The notes below the pieces were generated by a model. It was not told the origin of the DNA. It worked only from the letters and a program-made list of their open reading frames with translations, and did no database searches. DNA of 23,179 nucleotides, taken from the IMG/VR virus record IMGVR_UViG_3300017726_000091, positions 1-23,179 of that record; one strand, written 5' to 3'. Position numbers and translations under genes: made by a program. This document shows positions 5,453-14,860 of this stretch, in pieces (the stretch's first letter is position 1; each line of letters begins with the position of its first letter). The DNA is from a virus.

Positions 5453-6978
5453 GTACATATACTAAAATAAACGTAAGGTCACCTTTTTTCTTACACTTAA
5501 CCGAACCAGCTGACCCTCTTCCTGAGTACGATTGTACAGTAGCAGGATTAACAGGATTTGCAGTAGATAACCAAGGGGTAATAACTCTACCTACTCCAGC
5601 TGTAGGAGCTATTCTAAGTTATACAAGCTCAGACGGTGATTTTGCAAATAACAAGTTTGCAGTAGAAAATAGTGATACTTCTAGGACTATATCAGTAACG
5701 CTCTCTATACCTCCTAACTTATTCTCTAATAGTAGCGATGCTACATTTGTGTGTACAGCTACAGCTACTCAAGCTGGTACTGGAGCTGGTGGAGGTACAG
5801 CTGTAATAGCACCTTGTACTGGAGGACCTAGTACCTCAGGCTCAATAGGCGCACAAACTTTAACTCTTGGAGGTTCTAGCGTTGACGTAGATTTAGCTGG
5901 ATTCTTTACAAGCGAAACAACTTACTCATTTTCTAATCCTAATCCAAACTTAGTAGACGTAGCAATCTCAGGAAGTGTTTTAACATTATCACCTACTACC
6001 CAAGCTGGTACGACTGTAGTTTATGGTATTGGTAGAGACAATAGCTACCCTACAACTTGTCAAGCAACTCAATCTATAAGTATAACTGTTAATGCAGGGG
6101 TGGCTTATGCTTGTACTTTAAATGGAGTAAACGTAATACAGGGAGGTTCTATAAGTCAGGCAGGAGTAATAACAAATCCTACAACGGTCCCAGTAGCAGC
6201 AATAACAGCTATAAAAGATTCAGGAGGAAGTGTAATAACCAGCGTAAGTGCAAACACTACTGGAAGCGTTAAGGACGTTGCTTTAACTTTTGTCTTAACA
6301 GCACCAGCACAATTTACTAACGCAGGAGCCTCAGTAGAGTGTGACTTAACATTAAAACAAGCTGCCTCTAGTTTAAAGCCTTGGAATTGTGATATAGCAA
6401 ACCTTACTGGACAGTCAATAGCTCAAAACGGTGCTATATCTCTTGGTACTGCTACTAATGGAACTGTAAAGAGTTTTACTCCTCCAAATCCAGTTTTCTC
6501 AAGTTCAGTAACTACAGATACTCCTAGAACTGTAGTATTTCAAGTATTAATACCTAGTGGTTTCGTAGGTGAGGGTACTACTGTAGACTGTACAAAAGAC
6601 AATTTAACTCAACCAGCTGGGACTAATGTTTGCGGAAGTAATACTAAGTTTATTACTAAAGGAAAACAAAACATCCAAGACGACAATCCTAACCAGTCCG
6701 ATTTTTGCTCGTTAGCTTTTGCAGCCGATGCAATAACAGAAGTGACATCTACTAAGAGTTCACTAATGGACCCTAACGCTAGGATATGTAAAGGCGGAAC
6801 ACCTTTTGACGGTAAGAATTTATATTACGGAATAGCTAATGTAAGTACAGATAGATACGCAGGTCCAAATGGAGGGTTCTTTAATTGGGTAAGAATAGAC
6901 TCAGACGGAATAGTAACCGAGGCAGGTTCTAAGTCTTGTCCTCAAGTTGGTGGAGCAGGTGGAGTAAATGTAGTTTAA
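5449..6978 (+). CDS. Tail protein with cysteine-bearing Ig-like repeats
   Basis: The 509-aa protein opens with TKINVRSPFFLHL, a conserved start of Bacteroidota phage tail proteins. Three related modules follow at residues 27-108, 219-305 and 311-389. Each begins aromatic-x-Cys (YDC, YAC, WNC), has a G-x-I...PT-like centre and ends with a strand containing Cys (FVC, VEC, VDC), so each could form one disulphide. Between modules 1 and 2, residues about 128-214 look like a different, cadherin-like Ig fold (GSIGAQTLTLGGSSVDVDLAGFF). The C-terminal 120 residues hold a FDGKNLYYGIA region and more Cys. It lies in the tail operon, so it is likely a surface-exposed tail or baseplate component for adhesion. 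It has no signal peptide, which fits a virion protein. Confidence 0.68.
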   Translation: MSTYTKINVRSPFFLHLTEPADPLPEYDCTVAGLTGFAVDNQGVITLPTPAVGAILSYTSSDGDFANNKFAVENSDTSRTISVTLSIPPNLFSNSSDATFVCTATATQAGTGAGGGTAVIAPCTGGPSTSGSIGAQTLTLGGSSVDVDLAGFFTSETTYSFSNPNPNLVDVAISGSVLTLSPTTQAGTTVVYGIGRDNSYPTTCQATQSISITVNAGVAYACTLNGVNVIQGGSISQAGVITNPTTVPVAAITAIKDSGGSVITSVSANTTGSVKDVALTFVLTAPAQFTNAGASVECDLTLKQAASSLKPWNCDIANLTGQSIAQNGAISLGTATNGTVKSFTPPNPVFSSSVTTDTPRTVVFQVLIPSGFVGEGTTVDCTKDNLTQPAGTNVCGSNTKFITKGKQNIQDDNPNQSDFCSLAFAADAITEVTSTKSSLMDPNARICKGGTPFDGKNLYYGIANVSTDRYAGPNGGFFNWVRIDSDGIVTEAGSKSCPQVGGAGGVNVV

Positions 6979-6987
6979 TAAATAGAT

Positions 6988-8007
6988 ATGGCATTAAAAA
7001 GAATAGAATTAAGTTTGTTTATATGGGACGGTGTGATAGGTGATAGACCTAACCTGCCGCAATACTCAATAACAAAAAGTGTAATAACAGGGCAGTCAAA
7101 CATAACTATAGAAATAGCAGAGCTTGTAAGAGACTATTTTACAATCTCATTTAACGATGACTATCGCTCTATAGCTAGATATGTACAAACCGTAGTAAAC
7201 TCTTTTGACGATGCGGATGAGCCTTATGATACAAACCCAGTAGTAACTACCTATGTAGCCTTAGACGGATATGGGTACTTCGAGGAGGGGACAAATCCTG
7301 AGCTTAATAGACATGCTTTGTTTAGTTCTAACAATATATACCTGCCTGAAAATACTACAGGTAAGTTTCCAATCTTTGCAGAGGGAGTAGGCAAGGTTAT
7401 AATAGATTCAACTACAACTCAAATAACAGACGGTGGAAGTACAGGAGCAGACAATACAACCTCACCAGCTGGATTTGCGTCAAACCCAAAAGTTCAGTAT
7501 ATAACTATTCCAGCTAACAGCTCAACAATACAGATATTTGATACAGATGACACTACGGTAAAAAAGACAGTAACAGTTACAAACGTATGCGAACCAAAAT
7601 ATACTCCGATAAAATCCGTTTTTATAAATAAGTTCGGAGCTTTTGAAAATTTCTACTTTTTTAAGAGTAGTAAAGAGAACACAAATGTAACAGACGAGCT
7701 ATTTAAAAGAAATATAATAACAAATACTAGCTCTACTTATAACACCTATGACAATCAAAGACAAAGAATAAACGTAAACGCTCAAACGTCTTTGACTCTA
7801 AGTACAGGTTTTATTAAGGAAGAGATGAACCAAACTATAGAGGAACTTCTTTATAGTGAAAATGTTTATTTAATTTATGAAAGTAAAACTCTAGCAGTAG
7901 TACCTAAGACAAAAAACTTAGAATATAGAACCTCCTTAAACGACAAGCTCGTAAACTATACAATACAGTTCGACTTTGCGTTTGATAGGATTAACAATGT
8001 TAGATAA
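6988..8007 (+). CDS. Probable baseplate / distal tail protein
   Basis: The 339-aa protein is beta-rich. It has an N-terminal strand set (RIELSLFIWDGVIGDRPNLPQYSITK), a central acidic, Thr-rich region, and a conserved C-terminal part containing FINKFGAFENFYFFKSS. The LLYSENVYLI and NYTIQFDFAFDRINNVR segments also match a protein I know from Bacteroidota phages between the Ig-like tail protein and the large hub protein. The C-terminal strand pattern would suit a distal tail ring that joins tube to hub. The start is preceded by AGATATG, and its stop overlaps the next ATG by 1 nt, so both proteins are probably made in similar amounts. Exact role is uncertain. Confidence 0.55.
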   Translation: MALKRIELSLFIWDGVIGDRPNLPQYSITKSVITGQSNITIEIAELVRDYFTISFNDDYRSIARYVQTVVNSFDDADEPYDTNPVVTTYVALDGYGYFEEGTNPELNRHALFSSNNIYLPENTTGKFPIFAEGVGKVIIDSTTTQITDGGSTGADNTTSPAGFASNPKVQYITIPANSSTIQIFDTDDTTVKKTVTVTNVCEPKYTPIKSVFINKFGAFENFYFFKSSKENTNVTDELFKRNIITNTSSTYNTYDNQRQRINVNAQTSLTLSTGFIKEEMNQTIEELLYSENVYLIYESKTLAVVPKTKNLEYRTSLNDKLVNYTIQFDFAFDRINNVR

Positions 8008-11000
8008 TGGTCCAACTACAGGTTTTTTTTGATAATCAGGAAGTAGAGCTATTTAAAGACGAGAGTATTGTACTTACTCAGTCAATACAAGACATTAAAG
8101 ATATACAGAAAGTCTTTATACCTTTTACTCAAACCTTTAACGTCCCAGCGTCAAGAAACAATAATAAGATATTTAACCATTTCTATAACTTTAATATACT
8201 AGGCTTTGATGCTAGAAAAAAAACAGATGCAGAGCTATACTTAAATTTCAAGTTATTTAAAAAAGGCAAAATAAAACTAGAAGGGGTACAGCTTAAAAAC
8301 AACGAACCACATACTTATAAACTAACCTTTTTCGGTAATACAGTAAACCTTAAGGACCTACTTGGAGAAACCAAACTTAACTCTCTTATAGGATTACAAA
8401 AATATAAGTTTACTTACGATAGTTCAACTATTCAAAGCTTAATGACAGGTGGCTTAGACTTTGTTGCTTTAGACGGTAACGTTAACAACGCTCTTATAAT
8501 TCCATTAATAACTCACACAGCAAGACTAACCTTTGATAGTAACTCCGCAGTAACTAATACTGATACTATAAAAAACATTAATACAAGTGCTGGGACCTCA
8601 ACAAGCTATGGAGTTCCATTGTCTGAATTTAAACCAGCTATAAGACTCTACTCTATTATAAAAGCAATAGAAGCCGAGCCTAGCTATAATATAAAGTTTA
8701 GTACAGACTTTTTTAGTAGAACTAATGAGCCATTTTTTGGACTTTATATGTGGCTACACAATAAAGAGGGAGCCTTATTAGACAACCAGTCAGCACAAAG
8801 TCAGGTTTTAAACTTCGCACCGCTTTCAGGTCAAGTAGATAAAGATGGGGTATTTGGAGGCTTTGGAAACAAAAGTTTCGAGTCTAGTGTGGATGAAATC
8901 TTAAAAGCGGATAAATATAATAACAGTAAAATCAACCAAGTATCAAGACATTTAACCGTTAAAGTAACTCCCTCAGGTAGTGACCCTTATAACTTAGTTA
9001 TAAAAAAAGACGGTGAAGAGTTTCAGCGTTTTGAGAACTTAACAGGGACTACAGAAAACGGACAAAGCGGAAACGTAAAACTTAAAGACGGTATAGAAAT
9101 ACAAGACGGAGTTTATACCTTTTATGTAGAATCGGAAGCCGCTCAAAACTTTACTCTAGTTGTAGGTAATAGGATAAAAACCTCACAAGGGTTTCCATTT
9201 GGTAAAAGTGCTAGTGAGTTTTATTTAACAGGCACTACTTCCATAGGTGCTAGTAAGGAGCTTTCAGCTGTGGACCTAATGCCTGATATGAGGGTAATAG
9301 ACTTCCTTACAGCGTTATTTAAGTTATATAATCTTACAGCTTTTGAGGACGATAACGGTATAGTACAAGTAAAGACCTTAGATGACTTTTACGCTAGTAG
9401 CACTACAGCTCATGATATAACAGAGTATGTAGATAAAACAGAAACCGTAACTGATAGCGTTTTACCTTTCCATGAGGTAGACTTTAGATTTGAAGGTACT
9501 GGTAGCTTTCTAGCTAATAACCATAAACAGTTAGCAGCTCACGAATGGGGAGCTTTATATGAGAGAGACAAAACGCAAACAGGCGGAACTACTTACGATA
9601 TTAATATACCTTTTGAACATTTCAAATACGAACATCTATTTACTTCTAACAATAAAGTAGAAAGTACAACTTTAAGCGGAGTACAATATGGTTATAGCGT
9701 AGATGAGAGTCAAAGTCCTTATCTCGGTCAGCCTTTGATATTCTATGCTGCTAATTCAGCTACAAATATTAGAGCTTTAAATCTAGCAGGCACCGCAGGG
9801 GTTACAATCAATACTCCATTTATACCTCTTAACTGTATTGAAAAAGGAAGTACAGCACTAGCAGGAAAACAAAGTATTAACTTTAATGCTGAGTTTGACG
9901 AGTTCTCTTTAGAAGTAAATCCTACTTCTTTATTTAAAACATATTATGAGACTTATATAAAGGATGTATTTGACCCTAGAAAAAGACTAACAAGTCTTAA
10001 GGCTTATTTACCTATGAGTCTTATTTACAATCTAAACCTAGCAGACAAATTTATACTTAACAATAACGAGTATAGAATAAACAAAATATCTACTAACTTT
10101 GAAACGGAACAGAGTAGCTTAGAACTTACAAACATATTCGAAACTCCTGATTTTAGAGTTTTAACAGTTGTAGAAATGAATTGTGTAACCGCAGACACAA
10201 CAAATCTTAGAGCGGACACTATAGACGTAAGAGCAGACGCAGGATGTGATAATAAGACTACCTTACCTAATATAGCTACTGGATTACCGCAAAACGTAAA
10301 CAACAACCCTCAGAGTGTATTTAGTGATACTAACTTGCCAGTAACAGCACCAACATTAGCAGAGCTACAAATACCAGTTGGGACAAGTACAGAGGTTTTC
10401 TTTGCTCACCAAATAACAGCGGCTGGAAAAATTGGAGGTAAGGGTAACATAGATGAGTATGGTTTCTTATATGCAACCTCTACAACAAATCTAAGCTCTA
10501 CAGATGACATAGACACTCTTAAAACATTGTCAGGAATTACAACTGTAGCCTTTACGCCTAGTTTAGCTGTAGCTAACTCTTTAATAGTTGATAATGTACC
10601 AATACAAAAGGTTTACAAAAAAGCAAGTCTTACTCATCCAGCTAGTTTTTACTATAGATTCTACGCAAGAACAAACACAAAAGCTACTAACACCAAAGCG
10701 GATGCAATAAGTACAGCTCAATTAGTTAGCACAAATGCAAGTACAGTTAGTCAATATAACAACGCTAACGGTGATAACATGGTAGGTATTGTTGGAACTA
10801 CAGGCTATATTACAAATACTGCTCCCTTAGGTTTTTCAAAGAATAACTTCCAAAATTACGGTGCAGAAAACCAAGAAGGATTTATAATTCGTCATACAAA
10901 TAATTTAACAGTAGATACCGCTAAAGAGATAATAGAATGGCTAACAAGTACAGCGTCACCAGCTATAGATACTTACTACGATATATCACACACTTTCAAG

Positions 11001-11198
11001 GCTTTAGATAGATTCGGTGCCGACAATGCGAGTATGTTTAATATGACAGATAAAACTAATGCAAAAGTTAAATATGTATTATTCGCAGGTGCCTATCCAG
11101 TAGTAATGATAAAAGGAGGTACAGTTTCAGGTACTCTTGCTACCTCAGGGACTTACTCTATAGGTGACGGAAACGGTGATTTTCAAAGTACCTCGTAA
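8007..11198 (+). CDS. Large tail hub / baseplate protein, 1063 aa
   Basis: The N-terminal 120 residues carry the segments DESIVLTQSIQDIKDIQKVF, FNVPASRNNNKIFNHFYNF and GKIKLEGVQLKNNEPHTYKL. This is a signature I recognise from a large conserved tail protein of flavobacterial phages. The middle (about 120-720) is beta-rich, with an ALFKLYNLTAFEDDNGIVQVKTLDDFYA stretch reminiscent of hub proteins. From about residue 720 the character changes. TADTTNLRADTIDVRAD at 728-744 resembles a motif in the 66-aa protein at 20603, and the last 300 residues are Thr/Ser/Asn-rich and probably fibre-like. It likely forms the tail tip with a C-terminal extension for host contact. At 3.2 kb it is the longest gene here. 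The hub assignment is from order and memory, not a catalytic motif. Confidence 0.6.
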   Translation: MVQLQVFFDNQEVELFKDESIVLTQSIQDIKDIQKVFIPFTQTFNVPASRNNNKIFNHFYNFNILGFDARKKTDAELYLNFKLFKKGKIKLEGVQLKNNEPHTYKLTFFGNTVNLKDLLGETKLNSLIGLQKYKFTYDSSTIQSLMTGGLDFVALDGNVNNALIIPLITHTARLTFDSNSAVTNTDTIKNINTSAGTSTSYGVPLSEFKPAIRLYSIIKAIEAEPSYNIKFSTDFFSRTNEPFFGLYMWLHNKEGALLDNQSAQSQVLNFAPLSGQVDKDGVFGGFGNKSFESSVDEILKADKYNNSKINQVSRHLTVKVTPSGSDPYNLVIKKDGEEFQRFENLTGTTENGQSGNVKLKDGIEIQDGVYTFYVESEAAQNFTLVVGNRIKTSQGFPFGKSASEFYLTGTTSIGASKELSAVDLMPDMRVIDFLTALFKLYNLTAFEDDNGIVQVKTLDDFYASSTTAHDITEYVDKTETVTDSVLPFHEVDFRFEGTGSFLANNHKQLAAHEWGALYERDKTQTGGTTYDINIPFEHFKYEHLFTSNNKVESTTLSGVQYGYSVDESQSPYLGQPLIFYAANSATNIRALNLAGTAGVTINTPFIPLNCIEKGSTALAGKQSINFNAEFDEFSLEVNPTSLFKTYYETYIKDVFDPRKRLTSLKAYLPMSLIYNLNLADKFILNNNEYRINKISTNFETEQSSLELTNIFETPDFRVLTVVEMNCVTADTTNLRADTIDVRADAGCDNKTTLPNIATGLPQNVNNNPQSVFSDTNLPVTAPTLAELQIPVGTSTEVFFAHQITAAGKIGGKGNIDEYGFLYATSTTNLSSTDDIDTLKTLSGITTVAFTPSLAVANSLIVDNVPIQKVYKKASLTHPASFYYRFYARTNTKATNTKADAISTAQLVSTNASTVSQYNNANGDNMVGIVGTTGYITNTAPLGFSKNNFQNYGAENQEGFIIRHTNNLTVDTAKEIIEWLTSTASPAIDTYYDISHTFKALDRFGADNASMFNMTDKTNAKVKYVLFAGAYPVVMIKGGTVSGTLATSGTYSIGDGNGDFQSTS

Positions 11199-11208
11199 TT
11201 AGAAAGAT

Positions 11209-11361
11209 ATGATAGAAAATATAATACAGCTTTTAGAAATAGCAAAGCAACAAAATTGGAGAGGTGACTATATAGATATAGCATTAGGATTAAATAAATA
11301 TCCTGAATCAATAAGAGAGGGATTTAAACAACATAAAAGAGGACTATGGCACAAAAAGTAA
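11209..11361 (+). CDS. 50-aa hypothetical protein ahead of the tape measure
   Basis: An ATG at 11209, preceded by the AGAT context seen at other starts, opens a 50-aa frame. It overlaps the tape measure start by 16 nt in another frame. The product is charged and helical (LLEIAKQQNWRGDYIDIALGLNKYPE) and basic at the end (FKQHKRGLWHKK). It fills the only gap between the hub and tape measure genes, and the overlap suggests coupled translation. I do not recognise it. Its position is one where tail chaperone fragments often lie, but it shows no similarity to the chaperone found at 3725. Confidence 0.5.
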   Translation: MIENIIQLLEIAKQQNWRGDYIDIALGLNKYPESIREGFKQHKRGLWHKK

Positions 11362-12878
11362 TGTTAGAGCTTGAAGTCAAAACTGGAGCTGCTATAGACA
11401 ATATAGAAGATGTTCAGGAGGCTATACAAGACGTAGGAGAGGAAACAAAAAAAACGACAACCGATGTAACTGAGTTAGGTGGTCAACTAGACTCTGTATC
11501 AGGCGGAGCTATAACAAAGTTTAAAGGACTTACTGGTACCCTTGGAGGTGTTGTTAAGAGTTTCAAAACACTTAAGGGAGCTATAATTGCTACAGGTATA
11601 GGAGCTTTGATTATAGCAGTAACAGCTCTGACTACAGCTTTTACTTCAAGTGAAGCTGGACAAAACAAGCTATCTAAAGCATTAAAACAGTTGGGAGTTA
11701 TTGCTGGGAATGTAGGTGATATATTTTCTAGTCTTGGTATGGTAATTATAGGAGTCTTTACAGGTGATTTAGATGAGGCTGGAAAAGCCTTTGATGAGTT
11801 TAAAGAAAGGATTACCAACTTTGGCGAAGAGACACGAAAAGAAATAGCTTTAGCTGGTGAACTTGCTGATAAGATTGCAGAGGCAAATAAAAAAGAGAGA
11901 GAATTACTTGTAGAGAGAGCGCAGACTAACGTAGAAATAAATAAGCTAAAAACAAAAGCCGCAGAGGTTGATAAGTTTACTACAGAACAAAGAATATCAT
12001 TCTTACAAAAAGCTGCCACCTTAGAAGATGAAATAACAGGCAAAGAGGTAGAGTTAGCTAAGACTAGAAGAGATATAAAAATACAAGAAAACTCATTAAG
12101 CGAATCTACCCAAGAGGACCTTATGGATGAGGCTATGCTAACTGAGCAGGTAATAAGACTTGAAGAGGGTAGGCTTATTAGAAATAAAGAACTTCTAGGA
12201 GTAGCAGCTGGACTTAGAAAGGCAGAAAACGATAAGATAGCAGCCGAACGAAAAGCAGAGCTAGACGCTTTTAAAAAACAGCAAGACGATATATCGGCAA
12301 TACTTAAAGATAGTATTACAACAAATGCAACGGCTGTTATAACCTCTGAGAAAGATGTAAATAGTAAACTTAAAGGACTTCTTAAGAAAAAAGGTGAGGA
12401 CGAGGTTCAGATAGAAAAACTAACAACTGAGCAAAAACTTAAACTAGCCTCAGATGCTTTCGGTAATTTAGCTACTATATTTGGAGAGGAAAGTAAGGCT
12501 GGTAAAGCAGCGGCAATAGCACAAACTACGATAGATACTTTAGTTTCCGCACGAGCAGCCTTTAAGTCTTTAGCTGGTATTCCAGTAGTAGGACCAGTTT
12601 TAGGAGGTATAGCCGCAGCGGCAGCACTAGCTACAGGATTTAGAACTATTAAAGAAATTCAAAGTGTTGGTCCTCCAGTAGCAGCACCAAACGTAGCAGG
12701 TCCTAGAGGAGCAGCGTCACCAAGTTTTAACATAGTAGGAGCTAGTCCAGTAAATCAACTAGCAGAAACTATAGGAGAGCAAAGCAGCCAACCAGTAAAA
12801 GCCTTTGTAGTTTCTAATGAGGTTACTACAGCACAAGGTTTAGAACGTAATATAATAGACGGTGCAACGATTGGATAA
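11346..12878 (+). CDS. Tape measure protein
   Basis: The 510-aa protein sets tail length and passes into the host envelope at infection. The N-terminus (KVMLELEVKTGAAIDNIEDVQE) is a short strand and helix. Hydrophobic, Gly/Ala-rich segments lie near residues 78-100 and 116-140, and again near 410-436 (AGIPVVGPVLGGIAAAAALATG). In between are long charged helices typical of a coiled coil. The C-terminus (QPVKAFVVSNEVTTAQGLERN) resembles the conserved end of Bacteroidota phage tape measures. By the usual 0.15 nm per residue it would correspond to a short tail of about 75 nm. The last bases overlap promoter copy 3, so the following protease gene may be transcribed separately. Confidence 0.87.
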   Translation: MAQKVMLELEVKTGAAIDNIEDVQEAIQDVGEETKKTTTDVTELGGQLDSVSGGAITKFKGLTGTLGGVVKSFKTLKGAIIATGIGALIIAVTALTTAFTSSEAGQNKLSKALKQLGVIAGNVGDIFSSLGMVIIGVFTGDLDEAGKAFDEFKERITNFGEETRKEIALAGELADKIAEANKKERELLVERAQTNVEINKLKTKAAEVDKFTTEQRISFLQKAATLEDEITGKEVELAKTRRDIKIQENSLSESTQEDLMDEAMLTEQVIRLEEGRLIRNKELLGVAAGLRKAENDKIAAERKAELDAFKKQQDDISAILKDSITTNATAVITSEKDVNSKLKGLLKKKGEDEVQIEKLTTEQKLKLASDAFGNLATIFGEESKAGKAAAIAQTTIDTLVSARAAFKSLAGIPVVGPVLGGIAAAAALATGFRTIKEIQSVGPPVAAPNVAGPRGAASPSFNIVGASPVNQLAETIGEQSSQPVKAFVVSNEVTTAQGLERNIIDGATIG

Positions 12879-12910
12879 CAAAATATAAGAAATTAGATTG
12901 TATAGATATG
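12871..12910 (+). promoter_or_regulatory. Phage-type promoter element, copy 3 (protease operon)
   Basis: AACAAAA at 12877-12883 and GATTGTATA at 12896-12904 fit the shared pattern exactly. The final three bases are the ATG of the protease gene, as in copies 2 and 4. Confidence 0.55.
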
Positions 12911-14485
12911 GATATAGTAGAGTTAATAATAGATGAAAATGACCAAACCCTTGGTATAGAAGCAGTTAGCTTAGTAGAAGCACCAGCCATTGAAGAAACG
13001 TTTGTAGCATTAAAAAACCAAAAGATAGAATTTGCAGAGGTTGACAAAGAAAAACGTATTCTTTTAGGACCAGCTTTAATTCCTAATAAACCCATATTTA
13101 GAAAAAGAGCAGGAGAAGAGGAAGGCTTTTATATTTACTTTTCCAAAGATACAGTACGCAAAGCAAGTGAATTGTTTTTCCAAAAGGGCAACCAAAATAA
13201 CGCAACCTTAGAACATAACGTAAAACTTAAAGGACTAACAGTTGTAGAGAGCTGGTTAGTTGAGGGGGATAATGATAAGAGTAAGAACTACGGACTAGAT
13301 ATGCCTGAGGGTACTTGGATGATTTCTATGAAAGTAGAGGATGAAAAGATATGGAACGAATATGTAAAAAGTAAAAAGGTTCTAGGTTTTAGTATAGAAG
13401 GTTACTTTGCAGACAAGTTAGAAAGACCTCAAGACCGAGCTATTAAAGATGACCTCAGCGAACTAGAAAGCGAGTTTCTATTAGAAGAGTTAAAAGAAAT
13501 GCTATCTACTAGGGTTACACTAGACTCGTATAATGACTATCCTGACTCAGCTGTAAACAATGCAAAAAAAGCAATAGACCTAAATAAGTCTATAGACAAT
13601 AAGTGCATGACTCAAGTAGGTAAGATAAGAGCTAGACAAATCAGCAAAAAGCAAAAACTCTCTGAGCAGGTTCTAGTAAGAGTTAGGTCTTATTTAGAAA
13701 GAGCAGAGGTTTACTATAATGAAAAAGATATGAAAGCGTGTGGGACGATTGCCTACCTCGCTTGGGGGGGATTGTCTATGAAGAGATATGTAAACGCTAA
13801 ACTAAAGACTCTAGGATATGAAAACCTAGAAGAGCAGTCTACAAGAGTAATTGATGAAAACTACGCTATTATAGACGATAGATTAGCTTATAGCAGTTTA
13901 CAAAAAGCGGTTGATATAAGTAAAGATTTAGGTTGTCAGGGTTTCCATATTCATGAGATGGACGGTAAAAAATGGTATATGCCATGTGAACAGCATAGCG
14001 TAAATATGAAATATAAATGTCCTAAAGGTTATAAAAAAGATTACCAAAAACATAAGTGCGTTAAAATGGCTGAGGTAGGACCAAGAGGCGGTATCAAAAA
14101 AAGTCCAAAAGCTCCAAAGTCAGGAACACCAAACCCAAAACCTAAAGGAGAGGGAACAGCTAAAGGAGACGCATCCACGACAAGAGGTGCTAAGGTTTCG
14201 GCTAAAGATTTAGCAGCCTTACAAAAAAAAAGCGATGACTTTAACGAAAGGTATAAAGACAAGCTAGGATACGGTGCAACAATAGGACAACTTAAAGCGG
14301 TATTTCAAAGAGGTCTAGGAGCCTTTAATACTTCCCATAGTCCTAGGATTAAGTCACCTACTGCATGGGCACAAGCAAGAGTCAACGCTTATCTATATTT
14401 ACTTAAAAACGGTAGACCACAAAACGCTAAATATACTGGTGATTTTGATTTGCTACCTAAGAAACATCCAAAGAGTCCAAAATGA
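12908..14485 (+). CDS. Multidomain head maturation protein with XkdF-like prohead protease
   Basis: Residues about 48-170 form an XkdF-like serine protease (Peptidase S78_2 type). They contain ILLGPALIPNKPIFRK, H103 in ATLEHN, the VVESW strand and S162 in VLGFSIEG, the likely catalytic His and Ser. Prohead proteases cut scaffold and capsid during maturation. Residues 208-303 hold a second helical domain (YPDSAVNNAKKAI, CGTIAYLAWGG). Residues 342-386 hold a short Cys/His region (GCQGFHIHE, WYMPC, then CPKGYKKDYQKHKC) that may bind metal. A Lys/Gly/Pro linker follows. Residues 452-525 match the DUF5824-type ending (GLGAFNTSHSPRIKSP, WAQARVNAYLYLLKNG, DLLPKKHP). The gene lies before scaffold and capsid genes. 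Several parts could be separated by cleavage after assembly. The stop overlaps the next ATG. Confidence 0.85.
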   Translation: MDIVELIIDENDQTLGIEAVSLVEAPAIEETFVALKNQKIEFAEVDKEKRILLGPALIPNKPIFRKRAGEEEGFYIYFSKDTVRKASELFFQKGNQNNATLEHNVKLKGLTVVESWLVEGDNDKSKNYGLDMPEGTWMISMKVEDEKIWNEYVKSKKVLGFSIEGYFADKLERPQDRAIKDDLSELESEFLLEELKEMLSTRVTLDSYNDYPDSAVNNAKKAIDLNKSIDNKCMTQVGKIRARQISKKQKLSEQVLVRVRSYLERAEVYYNEKDMKACGTIAYLAWGGLSMKRYVNAKLKTLGYENLEEQSTRVIDENYAIIDDRLAYSSLQKAVDISKDLGCQGFHIHEMDGKKWYMPCEQHSVNMKYKCPKGYKKDYQKHKCVKMAEVGPRGGIKKSPKAPKSGTPNPKPKGEGTAKGDASTTRGAKVSAKDLAALQKKSDDFNERYKDKLGYGATIGQLKAVFQRGLGAFNTSHSPRIKSPTAWAQARVNAYLYLLKNGRPQNAKYTGDFDLLPKKHPKSPK

Positions 14486-14859
14486 AAAGATACATAAAAA
14501 AGGTTTTTAATTATTATAGGACTACAAGTCCCCAAGACGATACAAGAGCCTGTTTGTGTGAGGACAATACTTATTCTAGGAGATGCTGTGACGGTTCTTT
14601 AAACGCTCAGGGTATTGGAAGCGTTACAAAAACAACAACAACTTATTTTTATAAACTACAAAAATGTGGACATAGTTCACAAAAAGAGATTTACATAGAA
14701 GATATAGAACTAACTGTAAATGATATTTACTATTTTAATTTTGCAAATACTAATCATAGTGGATGTTATACTGTTACACAAACAAGAACCTCAGGAGACC
14801 AAAAGGTAAACTCAGTTGTATCTTACAATAACTGCGATGCTTGTATAGCAGCAAACTAA
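14482..14859 (+). CDS. Cys-rich small phage protein, 125 aa
   Basis: The 125-aa protein has eight cysteines. Two pairs lie in ACLCEDNTYSRRCCDG at residues 24-36, one is in KCGHS at 62, one in SGCYTV at 95, and two in NNCDAC at 118 and 121. The C-x-C...CC start followed by GSLNAQGIGSV is a pattern I know from small proteins in Bacteroidota phages. The second half is beta-rich with a KLQKCG...SGCYTV...NNCDAC arrangement that may be one small beta domain. It has no export signal, so the cysteines would be reduced in the cytoplasm unless they bind metal or oxidise in the virion. It is coupled to the protease gene by an ATGA overlap. A minor virion role is likely, not shown. Confidence 0.65.
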   Translation: MKRYIKKVFNYYRTTSPQDDTRACLCEDNTYSRRCCDGSLNAQGIGSVTKTTTTYFYKLQKCGHSSQKEIYIEDIELTVNDIYYFNFANTNHSGCYTVTQTRTSGDQKVNSVVSYNNCDACIAAN

Positions 14860-14860
14860 A

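Noticed and set aside
11483-12043. Long minus-strand frame opposite the tape measure gene
   Set aside because: It is Ser/Ala/Val-rich, as expected for the complement of helical Lys/Glu/Ala codons, and has no own promoter or terminator.
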